From NCBI GenBank assembly GCA_030272155.1, contig CP126195.1, positions 806,001 through 870,000 on the forward strand: DNA of 64,000 bases. The letters run 5' to 3'. This stretch comes from Tetradesmus obliquus. Lineage: Eukaryota; Chlorophyta; Chlorophyceae; Sphaeropleales; Scenedesmaceae. Each line of letters starts with the position of its first letter. The stretch's first letter is position 1. This document shows, in pieces, positions 10,814-22,098 of the stretch. The notes under the pieces were generated by a model. It saw nothing but the letters and a program-made list of their open reading frames with translations. It was not told the DNA's origin and searched no databases. Both the position numbers and the translations under genes were made by a program.

Positions 10814-13051
10814 CTACACCTTGGGCACACACGTCACGCCGTCCCGTGTCTGGTAGCCGGGCGAGCAGTCACACTTGCCGCTCTGCAAGTTGCAGTGCCC
10901 ACTGGAGCATCCATAGCCACCCCTGCAGGCCTGCCCATAACCGCACAGCTTCTGGCAGTAAAACCCGCAGTCTGTATCACCTTCATACAGGTCCCTTACC
11001 TTGTTGCTGCACATCTCAGATTGGCTGACACACCTAGGGGAGCTTCCAGGGGTTAGGAAAATGAATGAATTTGCTGGGCAGCTGCAGCGCGGTGTGCTGT
11101 CTAGTGCTGAAAACACCTTGCAATCGCGGGCTTCGCAATCTGCAGCTGACTTGCAGGGCTCGCCGGAGGTGCATTTGCGTAGCCCGGGTGCTGCTCCGCA
11201 TGCCGCAATTGTTGCACCAACACGCAAACTGCTGCCAGTACCGCTGCTGCTGCTGCTGCTGCTGCTGGTTGTAGGCAAGATGTTGCCGGCCGGCACCCCG
11301 CTGTTGCTACTGCTGCTGTTGCTGCTGCTGCTGACGAGGTCAGATGCCTCTATGCATGTTTTGCCGGAAGGGTCTGGCACCTGCTGCTTTGCGTAGCAGT
11401 CAATCTCGCACAGCATGCCAGCAAAGCCGCCGCTGCAGCTGCAACGGAAGTCTGGAGCTGCGCCAGGCAACGGCTGCAGGGTTGAAGGTGCGCAAACGGA
11501 GCAGCAAAGTGTTGGCAGGCGTTTTCTATTATCATCCAAACCAGAAGCTTCGGGTGGCGAGGTGCTGGAGAGGTGCCGCAATGTGCCCTTTGCACATGGG
11601 TTGAAGCACAAGCGCCCTTGCATCCATGCAGCTGTAAGCAAGTTGCTTTTCTCCCGATGACACGTCATGACTGCCCATCACAATACCAAGTTTATTTGAT
11701 TTTATCGGCTGACAGCATCTGCAGCAGCTTCACATGTTCATCCCACAAATTGTGCACTGCAACACCAGCCGCAGCTCACCATGCATGCGCCCCTGTTGAT
11801 GCAGGGGTTGAGGATGCTGCAGGTGTTGGCCTTGTCTTGGCAGAGCGGGCCAGTAAAGGTGGTCGGACACGTGCAGCTGCAGGGGCAAGCAGACATACAA
11901 GCCATAGTTGCCAGACACATGTTAGCTTATAGGACTGGGCAAGGAGTGACCAGAAATTGCTTGCAGCTGGCACTCCATGGGCATATGACCTACAGACAAC
12001 AACCGAATCCAAGGTTTCTAACCAGACATCCAAAGTTGCCCTGCCGTCGCCTGCAGCACACCTGGCAGCATGCACGCTACAGCACACAAGCCTGGTTCAT
12101 CTGAACCGCCAACCACTCACGTGTAATCAGGCACACCGCCAGGCCTAGGCATGCAGCTGCCGCCATTCCTGCAAGGGTTGCCGTTAGCACAGGTCGTCCT
12201 GCTGCCAGTGACGGCACTGGCTGCCGCGCCGCCGCTTGCACTGGCAGTTACTGTCGTCACTGCTGCTGCTCCTGCACCACCTGCAGTTAGCGCAGCAGCA
12301 CCAGACCCTACTGCTGCTGCAGCTGCTGTTGTAGAGTTCGGCCCTCCATAGGTGCCATTCCCTGCTGTTGCTGTTGCTGCTGCTGCTGGTGGCGCCACGT
12401 CGCAGTTTGCGCCGCTGTAACCGCCGGCGCATTTGCACGTGTAGTCGGGTGTTTCAAAGTCGTCTGGCGGAAGCTGAACAGGCACACACTCGCCGCCATT
12501 CCTGCAGATCTCAGGACTCATATCACATGTGTTGAGCTCCTTTGTTTGGCAGAGCTTCCCAGCATAGCCTGGCGGGCAACTGCAAGTGTAGTCTGGCTCT
12601 TCACCAGGTGCTGCTATGCACTCGCCAGCGCCGCAGGGCGATTCTGTGTCGCATGTGCTGGGGCCATCCCTTGCAATGTTGCCTGCTAGTGGCTCTGAAG
12701 GCTCAGCAGTAGCAGTATCATTGGATGATGGTGTGCCAGTCAATCCTGCAATGTGGTCCTGCTCGCTGATCGCTGCATCGACTGCTGCATTGCTCGCCGC
12801 ATCAGCTGCTGCTGTATCAACCTCGCAGTTCTGGCCCTCAAAGCCGGCACTGCAGCTACAGGAGTAGCCTGGGCTCTGGCCTGGCTGCAGCTGGCAGCTG
12901 CCGCCGTTCCTGCAGGGGTTGCGGGGCTGGCAGGCGTTCTGCTGCTGCTGCTGCTGCTGCTGTTGATTGCCGCGCTCGGTGCAGGTCATGCCGGCCCAGC
13001 CTTTGGTGCAGTTGCAGGAGAAGTCGGGCATTTGGCCGGGCAGGGGACTGC

Positions 13052-13083
<32 letters not shown>

Positions 13084-16000
13084 AACACAAAAACATATCA
13101 GCGGACGGTTGTGAAGCTGGGGTGAGAGCGTTCACTGCGGACACCCTGGTTGAAGCCAGAGTGCCAGTTGTGGCAGGGTGCTGACTCAGCCAGTCAAGGC
13201 GTGCTGACTCAGCCACTCACATTTGTTACTGGAGACATGTACAGCATAAACACGCCACGCCCACTTACATGCAGGCGCCGCCGTTCCTGCAGACCGCGGA
13301 GGCAGCGAAACAAATGGACTTCGCCAACTCACACACTGCACTTACGCGCACAGATCAGGCTGCAAACACCTCTCAAACCACTTACATGCAGGCGCCGCCA
13401 TTCCTGCAAACTGATGACGCAGCGAAGCAAATTGACTTGGCCACCTCACACACTGCATTTTAGCGCACAGATCAGGCTGCGAACACGTCGCAAGCCACTC
13501 ACATGCAGGCGCCGCCGTTCCTGCAGACTGATGACGCTGCGAAGCGGGCAGACTTGACGCACCAAAACTGGGTTGCTTGATACAATATAACCACGCCGCG
13601 CCCACTTACATGCAAGTGCCGCCGTTCCTGCAAACTGATGCTGCTGCAAAACAAGTTGACTTTGCCACCTCACACATGGCTCCGCTGTAGCCCGCCTGGC
13701 AGTAGCAGCGGAAGTCCGGGCCACCCTTGCCTGCAGAAGCACATGCAGCACAGATGCAGAAATCAATTTAAGGCTTTCGAAACACAAGCAGCTGCATCGT
13801 GTGCTGTTGAGCCGGGCAGTAGCAGCGGAAGTCCGGCCCGCCCAGCAAATCACATAACATCAAGAAGGACGCCACAAGAGCTGCATTGTGTGCTGGTGTG
13901 CATAGCTGTCAGCTGTATGTGCAGGGCCGCCCTTGCCTGCAGCAGCACACGCGGTCCTGGTTCACACCCATGTGCAGCACAGAGATATAAGCGTTCGACA
14001 GTCAACCAAAGCAAGCCAGTGCAACGCCTTCGCACACGAAAGCTGGTATAAATTGAAGCTATGGCATGCTGGCCTTCGTAGAGCTGGCAGCTGCATGCGT
14101 AAGGCCTTGTGCGGCTGTGATGCACACTGTGCACTGGCTTGTTGCAGAAGCAGCGTGCATACCTGGGGTGTAATCAGGCATGGGTATACAAGCGCCGCCG
14201 TTTCTGCCTGCAGGTTTGAAGGAGCAGCACATGCCAACAGGTATCAGAGCAGCAGTTTTGAAGGTGCAGCTTACACAAGCACGCTGCATCAGGTGCAGAC
14301 ATATATGATGGTAGAGCAAAAAAACAACAGTGTTTGCGGACAGGATAAAAGATGTCATGCAACGATTTATCCACCGCAACACCCCACAACAGGAACACTC
14401 TACAGAAAAACACTGTGCAGTCTCAACTGCCAGGCAGCATCCAAGCACTAGCACACACTCACAGGGGTTTGAGACGTTGCAGGTGCTGAGCCGTGTCTCA
14501 CACAGCCCACCCACAACATTCAGTGGACAGCTGCAGTTGAAGTTGGCACTGGCATTCGCAACAGCAAAGTTCGGGAGGCATGTGCCACCGTTCCTGCAAG
14601 GGTTGGGTGCTGTGTCGCAGCGCGTGGTGCACTTCTTGCCATCTTTGCTGAGAGGGGCGCTGCTAGGGCACCCGCAGGTCTTGCTGCTGCTTGAGGTGCT
14701 GCTGGTGCTGCCGCTGGTTGTTGTGGTGGTGGTGCTGACGCAGACGCCGGTCTCACAGTCTGAGGGCACGTTGCAGAACTGCCCAAACTTGCACTTTGTG
14801 GAACAGCTGCCGCCACCTGCAAACACAGGGCAAGGGAACACGGTGTATGACTCATGTAGCTCAGCTCATGCATTAACCGTCAGGAAGTTGTCAGTATAAG
14901 TCAAACAGGATAAATAATAGGCCTGTTGAATAGCTGCGCAGCACCATCTGCTGTCCCCAACACACACCATGTAACCTGCGCAGAACTGTTGGCGCAGCGT
15001 GTGCAGCAGCATACTAGCAACTCACAGTCGACGTCGCTTTCTTCAGCATCCTTGGCACCGTTGAAGCAGAGCTGGTCTGCTGTCAGGCAGGCCGAGTTGT
15101 CGGGGCTGCAGCAGCAGAGGCGCAACAATGAATGTGTCAAGCCAACAGGTGTGATGCAATGCTGTGTTTGACACTACTAACAGCAAGAGGCACAACAAGC
15201 TGTCGATGTGTATGCATAGCACATGTGTGTGCTGACATACGGTACTGAAACTCATCATGTGGCAGCAAGAGTTGCGTTGGATCCCATTTCTGACACTGTT
15301 ATGCAGATGATGGCCACAACAACATCCTGATGTTACCGACTCTGTTACATACAAATTCAAACAGTCCCTCACCTGACAAACTGCCCCCTAGGGCACATGC
15401 AGATGCGTTGGTCGCTGTTGCACACACTGTTGACCGGCGCGCAGTCGCTGCTCTTCTTGCAAGCGTGCCCAAAGCTGCAGCCCTTGGCGCAGGTCAAACC
15501 ACAGTCAACATCAGTTTCCAGCCCTTGGTCAAACTTGCCGTTGAAGCAAGTGCCATTGCCTGTTGCTGCTGCTTCTGGTGTGAGGCAGAGGCCGCTAGGG
15601 GTGGCTTTTGAGCCAGCAGGGCAGCTGCACTTTTTGCTTTTGGTGTCACAGTTTGATGATGAGCAGTCGCTGGCCTGCTTGCAGGAAAAGCCGTTGGAGC
15701 ACTTCCAGCAGGTGCTGCCACCACTGCAGAAAACAGGAACAGATCACCAGCAACAGCGACAAGGCAGCAGGTGAAGAAAGACGGCAGTCAAGCCGCGAGC
15801 AACAGCATTGGAAGGGTGCAAGCGACACCACACACTTTCTAACGCTGCTCCTGTGGCACTACCTGCATGTGCCGGCCCGTAGCTGTCTCTTGCCTACATA
15901 CTGCGCACTGCGCAGCAGCTTCTGCAGCCCACACAGCTCGCCACAGGTCATCACAGCCCGCAAGAACACAATTTCCTATCAGGCTAGCAGATGCAGCAGC

Positions 16001-17863
16001 TGGCACATCACCTGCAGCTCTCACCAGTCAGTGTCAGTCTCATCGTTGTCCCTCACACCATTCCAGCACGGGTCATTCTTGCTGATAACGACCGGCCTGC
16101 AGCCCGTGTTGTTCTGCTGCGGGATGAACCCTGCAGGACACACACAGCGCTGGCTCTGCTGCTCACAACTACCACTCCTGCAGTCTGCTGCTGTCCTGCA
16201 AGCCTCCCCAAGGCCACATTCGACAGTTGACAGCGCACAGGGCGGCGCAGGGCTTCCTGCAAGCGGTGTCACGTCTTTGAAGGCACCTCCAAGTTCTGCT
16301 GTTGGTACTGCTATGCAGCGCTTCTGATCTGGCGCGAGGCGCTGACCTGGCGGGCAGGCGCATGTTAGGTTTGACCGGCTGCAGCTGTTGGACTGGCAGT
16401 CTGCGTCCTGCAAGCAGCGGGCAAAGAGCCGGCAGCGCTTGCCGGCAGCTACGCATGGGCCGCCGCAGTCGATGTCCGTCTGCGGCAACAGCAACGAATT
16501 TGTGCAGCAGGTGAATGGCAGTGATGGATTCAGTGAGACGCTTTGCTTTTGGAGGCATGGGTGGAAGCACACGCAATTTGACTTGGCGGCATGGCTCAGC
16601 AGCTGTTTGCAAAGACAGCTTGCTTACAAAAGGCTGCACTGCAGTTGACATGCCTGCATGCATCCATAGCACACCGGTGTCTGCTGCGTCTCTGGTCTCA
16701 GCAAGTAAATTTCTTGTGCTGGCCAGCACTTGTGCTTTCTGGTGCTATCTACATAATGTGACCATGTATGGCTGCAACAAACAATGTGATTCCTTATGTT
16801 CTGCACCTGGCTGAACCTCAGCACTGTCAACACACCATTGACCAGCTCACCTCCTTGCCATCCTTCCTGCTGTTATAACACGTTGACTGCTCCGAGTAAC
16901 AAGTCAACGTGCCAGGCGCCAGCGTCAAGCCCCCTGGGCAGCCGCACTTCCTGCTGTCTGCATCACACGTGCCAGTGATACAATCGCTGCCTACACGGCA
17001 GGACTGCCTCAGAGCGCAGCGCCTGCACATTCACAAAGCAGCAGGAGCACAGTAGTTCAGCAGGGCAGCTGCGAAGGAGTTCAGCTGGGAGCATGCCAGC
17101 ATATAAACAGCACGTATTCATGTGCTTTGGCAGGCATGGCCACTGCACTGAGTCTGTCTGCAGGATGGTGGTTTGCTGCTGTTCTGGACACTGCAATTTT
17201 CTGCAAATGCTTGACTGATGATCAAGGCAGCCGCAGCACACAGTTAACCTCCTGTGACTGCTGCTTTGTCAGCAATGCCAGTCTGGATTTCACTGGCAGC
17301 AGGTGCATCGGTGGCAGCTAGGGCACGCAGCTGCTGCTGCTGCTGCTGCAGCTGCTGCTGCATGTATCGCACCTGCTGCACTCCTCGCCGCCGCAGTCCA
17401 CATCTGTTTCGCTGCCATCTCTGCGCCTGTTGTTGCACTGTCCTGACACTGCGTCGTCAATGACCTCTCTCTGCACAGCAGCAGCAACATGGGACAGCTT
17501 GAGCTGCAGAGCATCCCCGGCAGTCAATGTTGGAGGCTACTTTAAGCATGGCACCAACAGGACGTTGCTGCTTGCCTTTACTTCAAGTGTAGTAAACCTG
17601 CCCTCAGCAGCTGGTGCAAGCTTCAGCTGCAGAAGGGCGGTTCGGATGTTGCTGACGCTGCCTGCCTTTTCTAGAAGCATCTGCAGGGCTGCCCCTCAAT
17701 GTATATCTAGCGATCATGCCACGCTTTCCTTATGCAGAAGCATGCAGCCAGCCATGTCCTAAAAGCAGCTGCTGTTGTTGCTCACCCGTGCTTCCCCTCC
17801 AGCAGCAAAAGCCAACAAAAGCAGCACCAGCAGCAGCACTGCAGGCTGCTGCTTTGTGGGCAT
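10814..17863 (-). CDS. Secreted EGF-like and DxDCGG cysteine-module protein
   Basis: Thirteen exons on the minus strand: 17863-17786; 17680 to 17582 or 17555; 17503-17373; 17022-16851; 16479-16025; 15723-15373; 15105-15026; 14816-14463; 14207-14163; 13730-13610; 13047-12121; 11876-11780; 11473-10814. Phases close, giving about 1,190-1,200 aa. Exon 1 encodes a signal peptide (MPTKQQPAVLLLVLLLLAFA). Then follow six modules of the type ExDxDCGGxC (exons 3, 4-5, 5-6, 6, 7-8 and 13) and a run of EGF-like domains with CRNGG and DFxCxCxxGxxGxxC signatures in exons 8-13, separated by Ser- or Ala-rich linkers. No C-terminal membrane segment, so an extracellular matrix or adhesion role is inferred. Exon 10 is flanked by several intronic partial copies. 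The exact donor of exon 2 is uncertain. Confidence 0.82.
13267..13609 (-). repeat. Three intronic copies of the exon 10 3' end
   Basis: On the minus strand the end of exon 10 (CEVAKS...CRNGG(A/T)CM plus GTAAGT or GTGAGT donor) is repeated three more times in intron 10. Periods are 107, 117 and 117 bp (donors near 13608, 13501, 13384 and 13267). Each copy starts after a CAG acceptor but in a phase that runs into TGA, so the copies are not simple cassette exons. Confidence 0.85.
13790..13945 (-). repeat. Intronic copies of the exon 10 5' end
   Basis: Two partial copies of the exon 10 start (GPDFRCYC part near 13800-13850; CAG|GCAAGGGCGGCCC near 13925-13945) lie upstream of the real exon, so exon 10 has ghost copies on both sides. 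Confidence 0.75.
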
Positions 17864-18985
17864 GGAGTGACCGCTGTTTCCGTGCTCCAGCACTAGCCCG
17901 TTACCACTACCATCTGGCTATCGCTGTGCATCGGCTTGACAGCGCTGTTGCTCCGGCTGCTGGGTTTCAAGCTGTGGAGAGCTGTGAGCTGCGCTGTCTT
18001 GCCGCCGCTCCGCACACTGTGTTGGTGCTGCAGCCTCCCTGACGCAGCGCGTCTCCTAGCGCTGCAACAAGTCAGGCTGCAGCCAGCAGCAGAAGCAGCA
18101 GCAGCAGCAGCAGCGATAGCAGCAGCAGGTTACAGCATTGCTTGGAGGGACGGTCAGGGTTGCAGCTGAAGTGCTAGATGCAGTGCTGGGAAGTGATTGC
18201 TGCGAAGGCTTGGTTGCCTGCTTGCATGTGCCTCAGGCCTGCCTCGAGTGACACTGCATCCAGGCTGGTGCTGCATGCACACAGATCGATAGCATCTCGT
18301 GCTGCATCGAAGTAGATTATGTATGTTGGTTTGCTATGGCTTAGATGCACTTGCGAGCTTTAACGCTGCTCCCGCGGCATGGCTTGAGAATAGCAAGAGT
18401 GAAGCAGTGCTGCTGTCACAAGTGTGCTGCTGCTCAAGCGTCATGGCCTAATTGACATCAATTCAACCCATTTAATAAATGCATCGAACAACGCTGCCAT
18501 ACCTGGCTTCCTTCACTGCCTGCTCCTGAGCTGAAGGTTGGTGATGACGGGCAAGCAGTCCGTGATAGCGGATATTTCGACGCTGATCGCAGTCAAACCC
18601 ACCATTTGATGATAGTTTGCAGGAGCTGATGGTGAAATCGGTGACTCCGTCCGGCTGAGTGCAGGCTGGGGCAGGTGGGTGCACAAGCAAGCCTTGAATG
18701 AAACGTGTATACAAGAGTGGCGTTTTAAACTATGTTCGAGTACAACACGGCCAAGACCCTCGGGCTGGGAGAATTGAGAAGTGGTATTCGAGAGGGTCAC
18801 TGGGTGAAAGTGTGTCCTGACCTAACTTGCTGCAGCCCCCACAACCTTGCCTGCCATACCACCTGTAAGTGATTTCGTATGCTATCTTTATGCGCTACAT
18901 CAAATACCAGGCCGTGAGTCAGTACATCAAGCAAGTTCAGGGCGAGCCTCCCAGCCAGGCCCAGCAGTGACAACACAAAATGCAG
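17864..18985. other. Spacer between two minus-strand genes, with one unassigned ORF
   Basis: Contains TTACA at 18130-18134 (minus TGTAA, possible end of the RNF25-type transcript). A minus-strand open segment at 18665-18503 has acceptor CAG and donor GTATGG (CTQPDGVTDFTISSCKL). It could be an exon or chance, and no partner exon fits. A minus-strand Leu-rich run at about 18075-18125 comes from CTG repeats and has no usable start. Confidence 0.35.
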
Positions 18986-21367
18986 TCAGCTGCTCGCCAC
19001 ACTGACACCTACCCGCTGCTGCGGGCCTCTCCCACTCCCTCTCCGTCCTCTGCTACTGCTGCTGCTGTTGCTGCTGCCTCTTCCCCTGCTGTTTGTGGGC
19101 ACCGCATGATGCTTGCTATCCGCATGGTTGTTTGGCGCTGCAAACCTGCCAGCATCCTGATCACCCCTGCCAGCATAACTGCCATGGCTATCAAGAGAAA
19201 CACTATGACCTTCCCTTCCACCCCTGCCCCTGCTGCTATGTCTGCCTCTGCCTCTGCTGCTGCTGCTGCTGCTGCTGCTGTGGCTGCTACCTGGATGTCG
19301 TACTGTGTCAGCTGGCCCCTGCTGGTGCACAGCGTTGTTATTCATTTCCCTGCTGCTGCCGCCTCTGCTGTTTCTGCTGCTGCCTCTGTTGCCGGCGCCA
19401 ATACTGCTGCTGCCACGGCTGTTGCCGCCGTCTGAAGCGTGCTTGCTGCTGCTGCCGCTGATGGTACTGCTGCTGTCAGCTGCTGCTGCTGCAGCTGCAG
19501 CTGCTGCAGCAGCAACAGCAGGTTGGTCTGTGATGGAATAGCTTGCATCCACAATGATCCCCTGCCGCTGCTGCTGTGCAGCAAACAGCGCTGCATGCCT
19601 TCTTTGTATCTCTTCAAAGGGCGCCAGCTCAGCTGCTGTCAGCCGGCTGACATTAATGCTGCTGCTGCTGCTGCCGCTTGTACCTGTTGCTGCTGCGCCC
19701 CCGCACGCCTGCCGCAGCTGCTGCTGCTGCTGCTGTGTCAGCTGCTGCACCATGTGCTGCAAGTCATGCTGTAAGGAGAAGCCCGCCCTGCAGCTGGGGC
19801 AGGTCAGCTGGAAGTGCTGCCCTTCTTTTGCAGGCAGCTGCTCCTGTTGTGCAGCAGTAGTTGCAAGCAGGTACAACGCACAAAGAGGAAGGTGTCATTC
19901 GGCTGCACATACCAGCTGTTGTGAGCTTGGCATGTGAGGTTTGTAGTATAGTTTGTTCACCTGCCAGTGCAATGCCTGGAAGTGTGGTGCACATTCTTGC
20001 ATCTGAGGAAAGCAACAAACTGCACGAATCGTCACTTGCTCCCACTGTTGCTGTGAGCTGACTGTGAGCCCTACAGCCCACCTGAGCAAGCGCTGCTGCT
20101 GCTGTCGCGCCGGTGCGCTGCTCCAGCTGCTGCTGCTGCTCGCTGAGGGCCTGCTGCTGCCAGCACCACCAGTCGCCAAAGCAGCTCCTGCACGGCAAGC
20201 AGCAGCGCACATCCAGCAGAGCAACCGCTGTCATGTTACAGGGACACTAGTGTCAGCGTGCACAGCACGCGGCAAGCAGCGTCAGCTGTGATCAACCTGC
20301 CTTCAAGCAGCTCCACAGGGCAACATCTTGAGTGTAGCCATCACACTAAATTCGACAGATGCAGAGCGTTCCCTCGGCAGACAAACCCTAATCGCTTCTA
20401 CTGCCCCCTGAGCAGAAGGCACTCCTCCTTGCTGTTGTTGTGCTGTGGAGCTCTCGACATGCTGCGGTGCTGTACATCATGATTTGCCCAGCGCTGAGTG
20501 CCAGAGTGTCGAGCTGTATTCCTTGATATTGAGGTCAGGTACTCACTGGTGGAAGGCATGAAAGCATGGCAGCCTCATGTAAGGCTGGTCACTGCTGCTG
20601 CTGCTGCCAGCTGGGCACAGCTCCTCCAGGCAGAAGATGCAGGGCCCTGCAGGGGAAGGGATGCCACACAGCACACACCACAGGGCACAGTGATCAAAAT
20701 TGCATGTTGAGCTGGGGTTGTTTTGAACAGTCAGAGGGCAAACAGCACACAACTCAAGGCAATTCAAAAACAGGTATGTGGACTGCTGCAGACAGGGGCT
20801 AGGAAGCAGGCCACCACGGCAGCACTTGCAGCGCTGCTTGATCAACGGCCATAAAGAAACACGGCAGGCAAGGCTTCCCACCTGAAACTGCAGGAGGCCA
20901 GCGGGTACGGCAATGCACATGTTGCGGGAGAGCGCAATAAGGGCGCATCACTGGGTGCAACACGCATATCACACAACTGCTGTTGCTGTACCCTGCAGCC
21001 CCGCCTGCGCACCTTCTGGCCAGTTGTGGTCGTTCAGCCAGTCCCTGCAGCTCTCAAACAGCTGCCCCAGCATCATCTCCCCTATCATGCTGCCTGCCTC
21101 CTGCTGCAGCAGCTGCTGCAGGCCTGCCAGCCTGCTGCTGCCGAGCCCCTTGGCTTCCTGCAAGCAGATGCCAGGTGCTGCTGCTTCTGGGTAGCTGCTG
21201 TGTAATGTTAGCTGCAGCTGGCACTGCACGTAGGCCTGCTCCTGCGCTGACGAGGGCTGCAGCAGCATGCTGACCACGCCTTGCGTTTCATCGAGGAAAA
21301 GATCGTCACCATATGTTGCTTGCAGGGCTTCTAGCTCCACAGCTGCCTCCTCACTCCATTCTGGCAT
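18986..21367 (-). CDS. RWD-RING E3 ubiquitin ligase, RNF25 type
   Basis: Four exons: 21367-21013, 20646-20547, 20187-20082, 19843-18986; 472 aa, all phases close. Residues 1-118 form an RWD domain (EEAAVELEALQATYGDDLF start; DWLNDHNWPEG end). The RING follows directly as CIFCLEELC, LPCFHAFHQSCFGDWW and, after a Gln/Ala insert, CPSCR, the spaced RING of RNF25 in which the last Cys pair is displaced. The second half is Gln-, Ser- and RG-rich (SSRGRGRHSSRGRGG) and likely disordered. Such proteins transfer ubiquitin with an E2 bound by the RING, and RWD domains bind partner proteins. The start is the first ATG in the RWD frame. The gene is divergent from the WD40 gene at 22099. Confidence 0.85.
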
Positions 21368-22098
21368 TGCTGCTGCTCAGGCTCCTGCTGCTGTGAGGCT
21401 GTCCTGCCAGGACGCCTTGCCCGGTGGTTGCTACAATAAAGACGCAAGAAGAAAAGCACGGCTTAAAAAAAGACCTGTGAACTGTGTAGTTGTCAAGAAT
21501 CAATCACACAGAGCATCGCATCACATGAACGGTGGGCTTGCTTGGGAACGGCACCGCAGACAGAGGATTTTCCGTAAAACCAGATAAAAAGAAATCAACG
21601 ACGCGCAATCAATACAACCGTTATCAATTGATGGTGGCAGCACTGCTGAGCAGCAGCAGAAGTTGAACATGAGGGTTCGATTGAAAGTGACAATGACTCG
21701 TGAACAGATGTATCCTTAGGTGTAGGATCGGGCATGTACTCCCAGTCTTTCTTGTTTTGGAGGTTCTTTCCACGGCTCTTCCCTCTCAAACACCTGCCTT
21801 CCTACTGCCATTTCACCACCTGCGTGCATGCTGTGTCAGCGCCATCAACATCCTTTACATTTGTGGCCTGCAAATGCACCTGGCAATAAAAAATTCGACT
21901 GGCAGAACACTTTTATGTCACAGTCATGCTCTGACTTCTTCTTGATGTGCTGTTGTATGCACACCTACTGCAGCTAGGTCTCTGGTGCAGCAGTGGACAG
22001 CCTGACAGCAGCATTCATCAGCGTGCATTATCCCCTGGAAATAGCAGCGCCGAATAATTTGTGTCCCCAATAACTAATTCAGCCACAAACAGGACAAT
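21368..22098. promoter_or_regulatory. Divergent promoter region
   Basis: 731 bp between the start codons of the RNF25-type ligase (minus) and the WD40 protein (plus), with no ORF of coding character. It must hold both promoters. No clear TATA box was recognised. Confidence 0.5.

Noticed and set aside
13267..13610. Four tiny EGF exons used in series on the minus strand
   Set aside because: The copies begin in a phase that gives an immediate TGA when joined to the previous one; only the 13730-13610 exon closes phase with its neighbours.
18503..18665. First exon of the EGF/DxDCGG gene
   Set aside because: A proper signal-peptide exon with matching phase exists at 17863-17786.
20880..20962. Extra exon in the RNF25-type gene
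   Set aside because: Joining 21013 directly to 20646 gives NWPEG-PCIFC, matching the family; including this segment breaks the domain boundary.
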